This document shows, one piece after another, positions 5,358 through 8,897 of a stretch of 8,897 bases of DNA. Within the stretch, counting starts at the first letter, position 1; the number at the start of each line of letters is the position of its first letter. The stretch is from CAYPZT01 sp964415435 (GTDB lineage Bacteria; Patescibacteriota; Microgenomatia; UBA1406; GWC2-37-13). Location of the stretch: positions 1 to 8,897 of the forward strand of contig CAYPZT010000033.1 of NCBI GenBank assembly GCA_964415435.1, in the 5' to 3' direction. A model generated the notes under the pieces. The model saw only the letters and a list, made by a program, of their open reading frames with translations. It did no database searches and was not told the DNA's origin. The translations under genes and the position numbers were made by a program.

Positions 5358-6350
5358 ATGACCACCAAAGTCGAAATCTCCCAGAAGACTATCGTCTTTA
5401 CCGTCTTTTTCCTGTTGGGTCTGGCGTTTTTGTGGATTATGAAGGATCTGCTCTTTTCGCTTCTCATCGCTTTTATACTCATGAGTGCACTTAGACCGCA
5501 GGTTGAAGCTCTCAAAAAACGGGGCTTGCCCCATGTGCTGTCAGTGCTTATCATTTACGTTACCTTTCTGCTCTTTTTTATAGCGCTTTTTGCAATCATC
5601 ATTCCCCCACTAATAAATGAGACGTTTGTCTTCCTGCGAAACCTTCCGGCAATCGTTGACAGTCTCAATCTGCCTACAAATCCATGGCTTCAGCTGAACT
5701 CACTCACAGAACATATTCCTAACGCCACCAACCAGGCTCTACGCGTATTGACGGGCTTTCTTTCAAACGCCTTATTCGTGGTGTCTACTCTTTTTTTCGG
5801 ATTCTACTTTCTGCTCGAGGGTAGATCTATTGAAAAACTCATTGCTCAATATCTTCCCCAGCATTACGCCGAGCGCGCCAGTCGTATACTTGCCCGCGCG
5901 GAAAACAGAATGTCTGCATGGTTCTGGGGGGAGCTCGCACTTATGACGATCGTTGGCACTTTAAGCTTCATCTGCTTTAGCCTGGTAGGCATCCGGTACG
6001 CACTACCCCTCGCAGTTCTTGCCGGTATACTCGAGGTGGTACCAACCATCGGACCTCTTATCGCAACTGTGCCTGCTTTTTTGGTTGGCGTATCACATTC
6101 GTACCTGCAGGGCTTTTCTGCCCTTGCCATTTCCTTCGTGATTCAACAACTTGAGAATAATCTTATTGTGCCGGTTGTTATGAAGCGCGCAATAGGCATC
6201 AGCCCTATCCTTACCCTCATCGCCCTTCTTGTTGGTGGACGGCTCGGCGGAGTACTGGGCGTTCTTCTAGCCATTCCCGTATTCCTTTTCATGGAAGCAA
6301 TTGCTTTAGAGCTTCGCAAAGACAAAGGTCTTGCGGATAAACTGCGGTAA
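5358..6350 (+). CDS. AI-2E family transporter / permease
   Basis: This is an integral membrane protein of the AI-2E (PerM/YdiK-like) family. Members are proposed to export autoinducer-2 or other substrates, or to act as sodium/proton antiporters; the substrate here is unknown. From the ATG at 5358 it has 330 residues, typical for the family. Hydrophobic segments lie at about 11-28, 31-46, 60-83, 136-153, 191-211, 214-230, 232-248, 254-263, 283-301 and 302-318. Family motifs include EVVPTIGPLI (226-235) and QLENNLIVPVVM (264-275), then GISPILTLIALLVGGRLGG (280-298). A reading from a TTG at 5322 would overlap comF and add 12 unlikely residues, so I use the ATG. It probably follows comF in one unit while also having its own near-leaderless promoter. 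It ends 11 bases before the convergent oxidoreductase gene, with no terminator hairpin between them. Confidence 0.92.
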   Translation: MTTKVEISQKTIVFTVFFLLGLAFLWIMKDLLFSLLIAFILMSALRPQVEALKKRGLPHVLSVLIIYVTFLLFFIALFAIIIPPLINETFVFLRNLPAIVDSLNLPTNPWLQLNSLTEHIPNATNQALRVLTGFLSNALFVVSTLFFGFYFLLEGRSIEKLIAQYLPQHYAERASRILARAENRMSAWFWGELALMTIVGTLSFICFSLVGIRYALPLAVLAGILEVVPTIGPLIATVPAFLVGVSHSYLQGFSALAISFVIQQLENNLIVPVVMKRAIGISPILTLIALLVGGRLGGVLGVLLAIPVFLFMEAIALELRKDKGLADKLR

Positions 6351-6361
6351 AAGTGCGGTAA

Positions 6362-7660
6362 TTATGCTCCGATCAGATTTGCAACCTTATTTCCAAGGTC
6401 AACAGCATAGTTTGTGCCTCTATCATAGGGGTAAGTCATATCGAGATTGGCGATATAGAAGTTTTTTACGGGAGTTTCGAAGTCCGGTTTACTGGTAATA
6501 AATGTTTTGTTGAATATGGGCTGGGCGAATGGGCCTTTAAATAACGATTTTCGAAGGACTTTTATATGTTTGCCAGCAATTTCACCGAGTGACTTTTTTA
6601 CCACGTCGTACACCTCTATTTCACTCATAGAAATGAGTTTGTCGCTTCGCTCTACATACCATCCAACATATGCTATATGTTTCCCCCCGTAGTATTTCTT
6701 GTCCATAAAGTTTGTGTGTTGCGCCAGAAGTGTCATTGGCACAGTTTTCGAACACATATTTACCCAGTAAGCTTTTTCAAGATAGGGATCTTTTGTTTCC
6801 AGAATGAGTGAGACCGCGTGAAGATATTCTATCTTACCAAGACCTTTTAGGTAGTTTTGCGGGAAAAAATCGGTCGCCACCTTCAGAAGTACCGGTGTCG
6901 GAAGAGTGGAGATGACTCTGTCAAAAGTGTTCACTGTCGCTCTTCCCTCCTCGCCGGACCTGAAATGAACCGCTATTTGATCTTGTTTTTTAGACAGACC
7001 AATAACTCCACACCCTTTTTTCACTGCGACTTTTTGTCTGTCGCATACATGCTCCAGGTGAGTAATAAACGTCTGGAATCCTCCCTCGAAATAGCCAAGT
7101 GTCTTCGTGCGCTTCTTGATGCGGGCCCAGATGAACGACGCCATTATATTTCCCGCATATTTACCGAACTTTTTCCGAAAGAGTGTTTCCCAGAGTACGT
7201 ACCAGCTTCTCTCACCCATCGTTAAGCGTAAAAATGCTTCCGCAGTAATCTGTTCGTAAATTGGTAAAAAGGGAGACAGCTTAAGAGAGGCTATAACAGC
7301 GCCGGCGCGCAGTTTGTCCACCATGTTCAAATAGGGGAAGTTAAGAAAGTCCTGCGGAGTATCTACGGGAATTATGCGGTAATTTTGCCTCTCTTCATAG
7401 AGTGAGGCTGAAAGAGGGGACTTGAAGATGACATTTTTGAAACCCGTATCGCCTGCGAGTTCAATAATTGCAGAGTCGTTTGAAAAAATGTGGTGAATCG
7501 CCCGTTCCAAATACCACTGCCAACCCTCGTTTTTGATACCTACAGCAAGGCCTCCCAACTCACGTCCTCTTTCAAATATCGTGACTTCGTGCCCATTTTT
7601 AGCCAACCGATAGGCTGCAGTAAGACCAGCAAAGCCTCCGCCTAGTATACCTATTCTCAT
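6362..7660 (-). CDS. NAD(P)/FAD-dependent oxidoreductase (amine oxidase / protoporphyrinogen oxidase-like)
   Basis: This is a flavoprotein of the broad amine oxidase/HemY-like superfamily; substrate unknown. The N-terminus is a classic dinucleotide-binding fold: GILGGGFAG (4-12) with GxGxxG, Glu30 at the end of strand 2 (VTIFERG), then RELGGLA (33-39), the FAD-contacting second part of the motif. IHHIF (55-59) follows. The C-terminus NFYIANLDMTYPYDRGTNYA (about 398-417) resembles the second FAD-contacting segment of the family. At 432 residues it has normal length. The ATG at 7660 is preceded 10 bases upstream by TATAAT and has no clear ribosome binding site. It lies 42 bases after the sorting-signal mini-protein on the same strand. 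Relatives often sit near glycosyltransferases and polyprenyl-lipid genes, but none is here, and no heme genes are in view, so a heme role is not supported. Confidence 0.9.
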   Translation of the reverse strand: MRIGILGGGFAGLTAAYRLAKNGHEVTIFERGRELGGLAVGIKNEGWQWYLERAIHHIFSNDSAIIELAGDTGFKNVIFKSPLSASLYEERQNYRIIPVDTPQDFLNFPYLNMVDKLRAGAVIASLKLSPFLPIYEQITAEAFLRLTMGERSWYVLWETLFRKKFGKYAGNIMASFIWARIKKRTKTLGYFEGGFQTFITHLEHVCDRQKVAVKKGCGVIGLSKKQDQIAVHFRSGEEGRATVNTFDRVISTLPTPVLLKVATDFFPQNYLKGLGKIEYLHAVSLILETKDPYLEKAYWVNMCSKTVPMTLLAQHTNFMDKKYYGGKHIAYVGWYVERSDKLISMSEIEVYDVVKKSLGEIAGKHIKVLRKSLFKGPFAQPIFNKTFITSKPDFETPVKNFYIANLDMTYPYDRGTNYAVDLGNKVANLIGA

Positions 7661-7670
7661 ATGGAAACCT

Positions 7671-7676
7671 ATTATA
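7671..7676 (-). promoter_or_regulatory. -10 box of the FAD oxidoreductase gene
   Basis: A perfect TATAAT on the minus strand ends 10 bases before the ATG at 7660, predicting a leader of only about 3-4 bases. No convincing -35 hexamer is present at 16-18 bases. The preceding gene could also supply read-through transcription. Confidence 0.4.
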
Positions 7677-7702
7677 CCGGAAGGCCTCTTTCAGGACCGA
7701 GA

Positions 7703-8020
7703 TTAAGATCTCTTACGAAGGTACACGCCCATTGTCAAACCACCTAAAAGCAAGGGTAAAAGTGCGGTGGGAGCACCTGTGGAGGGAATACTCGAGGGAT
7801 TTGCCTTATTATAGCTATTGTTGCCCATATATGTGCCTGTAGGAGCGTTGGCTGAGATCGTTGGGGAGGGAAGCACCACTTGGGTTGGGGTAGGTGTGGG
7901 CTTGCTTGAAAAAAGAGGAATCTTCTGTTTAAGGTTGAATCTGCCTGTTATAACAGCCAGAAAAACCACGATAACGACGAGTCCGAGCACGAACGATACG
8001 ATTTTGTTAAAGTTGTCCAT
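7703..8020 (-). CDS. Small membrane-anchored protein with a C-terminal sortase-type signal (IPSTG)
   Basis: This 105-residue protein has three parts. The first is an N-terminal hydrophobic segment (about 7-26) that could be a signal anchor. A short exposed linker follows, with a PTPTPT run (41-46) and further Pro/Thr/Ser residues. The third is a C-terminal sorting-like signal: IPSTG (78-82, an LPXTG variant), a hydrophobic helix (about 83-100) and a basic end, RKR (102-104). This is the standard architecture for sortase cleavage and attachment to a surface polymer. There is almost no globular domain, only about 50 residues between the hydrophobic segments, so it may be a surface spacer, a tiny adhesin anchor or a sortase-processed peptide. 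No sortase gene is in the window. The ATG at 8020 has a strong promoter just upstream and no clear Shine-Dalgarno. The protein family is not known to me. Confidence 0.8.
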   Translation of the reverse strand: MDNFNKIVSFVLGLVVIVVFLAVITGRFNLKQKIPLFSSKPTPTPTQVVLPSPTISANAPTGTYMGNNSYNKANPSSIPSTGAPTALLPLLLGGLTMGVYLRKRS

Positions 8021-8036
8021 AGGTCAATAGTGCTAT

Positions 8037-8065
8037 AGTATATCAAATAAGGATATATAAATCAA
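8037..8065 (-). promoter_or_regulatory. Promoter of the IPSTG mini-protein gene
   Basis: On the minus strand TTGATT (8060-8065), a 17-base spacer and TATACT (8037-8042) form a good sigma-70-like promoter. It carries an added TG at the extended -10 position (TG-A-TATACT). It predicts a start near 8030 and a leader of about 10 bases. It lies back to back with a plus-strand promoter at 8073-8101. Confidence 0.6.
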
Positions 8066-8072
8066 CCCGCAT

Positions 8073-8101
8073 TTGACTTTTTCACTAAAAAGCACGAAAA
8101 T
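8073..8101 (+). promoter_or_regulatory. Candidate promoter of the two-helix membrane protein gene
   Basis: TTGACT (8073-8078) and GAAAAT (8096-8101) are 17 bases apart, and the -10 ends 5 bases before the ATG at 8107, again implying a leaderless or near-leaderless mRNA. The -35 is good and the -10 mediocre. GGGG immediately before the ATG is too close to be a normal ribosome binding site. Confidence 0.35.
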
Positions 8102-8106
8102 GGGGT

Positions 8107-8682
8107 ATGGCAGATATTTCTCCACTAATTGAAAATCCGCAGGTGGTTTTTTCATGGAAAGCTCCCTTAAGACCATATAAAAAAAGGTCTCGGATGATAC
8201 TCAGATTTTACTTGGCGGTCACCCTTCTTTTATCGCTTATAGTCTTTTTCTTCGGCGATCGCATCCTCATGGTTCCCTTATGGGTAGTGCTTTTTCTTTT
8301 TTACGTACTCACCATCACCCCACCACCAGAAGTGACCAATAATATTACCCGCTTTGGAATTGAGTCTGCGGGAGTTACCGTTCGGTTCGAATCGCTCTCT
8401 CACTTCTTTTTCACGAAACGGTTCGGTTTTAATGTCCTGACGATAGTAAGCCAGCCACCTTATCTCTACCATTTGTTTCTTGTTGTTCCGAATGATGAAA
8501 CTAAAAAAAAGCTCGTGGAGATTCTTTCGCAACATTTGGTTTACCAGCAGAAGCCTACCAAGACATTGGTAGACAAGGCGATAGATTGGCTTTCTGCGCT
8601 TATACCTGATGAAGAAGAAACTCAGACTATGACCCCGCCTGTTTCAGCGACGAACCAAACACCGCAGGCGTCACCTCTTTGA
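8107..8682 (+). CDS. Two-helix membrane protein with a cytoplasmic domain, unknown function
   Basis: The 191-residue protein has a short soluble N-terminus ending in a basic patch (RPYKKRSR, 22-29). Two adjacent hydrophobic helices follow (about 31-49 and 53-70), joined by a tight GDR turn, so both ends should face the cytoplasm. Then comes TPPPEVTNNITRFGIESAGV and a beta-rich stretch to about 129, ending in a helix (130-146), an arrangement reminiscent of bacterial PH-like membrane proteins. This resemblance is from layout only. WLSALIPDEEE (161-171) precedes a low-complexity Thr/Pro/Ser/Gln tail. From memory, similar proteins are common and uncharacterised in Microgenomates. Its last 56 bases overlap the 3' end of the minus-strand HARP-like gene, and the overlapping part encodes only the low-complexity tail. 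Confidence 0.85.
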   Translation: MADISPLIENPQVVFSWKAPLRPYKKRSRMILRFYLAVTLLLSLIVFFFGDRILMVPLWVVLFLFYVLTITPPPEVTNNITRFGIESAGVTVRFESLSHFFFTKRFGFNVLTIVSQPPYLYHLFLVVPNDETKKKLVEILSQHLVYQQKPTKTLVDKAIDWLSALIPDEEETQTMTPPVSATNQTPQASPL

Positions 8683-8897
8683 CGCCAAACATTCGCCCCC
8701 ACACAATCACGCCCTCGTCCGAGCTTACTAAAAATGCATCTTGTTCTTTGGCAAGAACGATAAGATCAAGATCCGCTAGACTATCTAAAAATCCCACACG
8801 CGTAGCATTGCGGTAACGGTCCCTAAAGCCCTTTATAAACTCACCTGACTTTTTTTGAAACTCCGGTGTGGAAAGTGTTGAGATGCCCATAAAAGCC
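8627..8897 (-). CDS. 'RNA ligase partner' family protein (UPF0278/HARP, protein-only RNase P), C-terminal part
   Basis: The reading frame enters from the right edge with its 5' end outside the window; the Met at 8890 is internal, since the frame continues upstream without a stop. About 89 residues are visible of a family of roughly 190-200. The pattern is a basic helix, FRDRYRNATRVG, then FLDSLADLDLIVLAKEQDAF and LVSSDEGVIVWGRMFGV, the C-terminal half of a PIN-like nuclease as in UPF0278. Homologues in Aquifex (Aq_880) and archaea are protein-only RNase P enzymes (HARPs), which cut tRNA 5' leaders. Counting the Met at 8890 as 1, Asp36, Asp40 and Asp58 have spacings of 4 and 22, matching the catalytic Asp138, Asp142 and Asp160 I recall for Aq_880. 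The N-terminal catalytic Asp cannot be seen. Another PIN-like nuclease role remains possible. Confidence 0.85.
   Translation of the reverse strand, partial: AFMGISTLSTPEFQKKSGEFIKGFRDRYRNATRVGFLDSLADLDLIVLAKEQDAFLVSSDEGVIVWGRMFGVKEVTPAVFGSSLKQAGS

Noticed and set aside
5249..5554. Minus-strand open frame across the comF/AI-2E junction
   Set aside because: It runs antisense through two clearly recognisable genes and its translation looks like a shadow frame (Ser/Lys/Arg-rich, no motif).
6343..6361. Direct repeat TGCGGTAA (6343-6350 and 6354-6361) at the end of the AI-2E gene
   Set aside because: It is only 8 bases, spans the stop codon, and has no associated element; a small local duplication with no evident role.
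7699..7712. Small hairpin GAGAT/ATCTC at the stop codon of the IPSTG gene as a terminator
   Set aside because: The stem is only 5 bases, is A/T-rich, and lacks a following U-tract on the minus strand.

Overview
The window looks like a piece of a small-genome bacterium of the Patescibacteria (Candidate Phyla Radiation), most likely Microgenomates-like. This is an inference from several things together: a B12-dependent ribonucleotide reductase with its own adenosyltransferase, a tiny protein with a PTPTPT linker and an IPSTG sorting tail, a two-helix membrane protein of a kind I associate with that group, short gaps between genes, and few Shine-Dalgarno sequences. No rRNA or other taxonomic marker is present.

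Layout. Positions 3-137 hold the C-terminal end of an unidentified plus-strand gene. It converges on a minus-strand cluster which, read in the direction of transcription, is nrdR (4363 to 3917), nrdJ (3853 to 1430), a PduO-type cobalamin adenosyltransferase (1356 to 826) and an unidentified 219-residue protein (811 to 152). A 288-base AT-rich region (4364-4651) separates this cluster from the divergent plus-strand pair comF (4652-5335) and an AI-2E family membrane protein (5358-6350). These converge on two minus-strand genes, a sortase-substrate-like mini-protein (8020 to 7703) followed by an FAD-dependent oxidoreductase (7660 to 6362). Divergent from the mini-protein is a plus-strand membrane protein (8107-8682). 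Its 3' end overlaps, antisense, the end of a minus-strand gene that leaves the window. That last gene is the C-terminal part of a PIN-like protein of the 'RNA ligase partner' family (UPF0278/HARP, the protein-only RNase P).

How the genes fit together. nrdR, nrdJ and the adenosyltransferase form a coherent module: a Zn-ribbon/ATP-cone repressor, the adenosylcobalamin-dependent enzyme that makes deoxyribonucleotides, and the enzyme that adenosylates the corrin cofactor. No corrin biosynthesis gene is visible, so a scavenged corrinoid is a reasonable guess. A good candidate NrdR box, with a weaker partner 31-32 bp away centre to centre, lies in the divergent region. comF (DNA uptake or phosphoribosyltransferase-like) and the AI-2E protein probably form a pair.

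Regulation. Many genes have a TATAAT-like -10 box so close to the start codon that the mRNA would be leaderless or nearly so. I see no convincing intrinsic terminator, tRNA, CRISPR array, insertion sequence or riboswitch.
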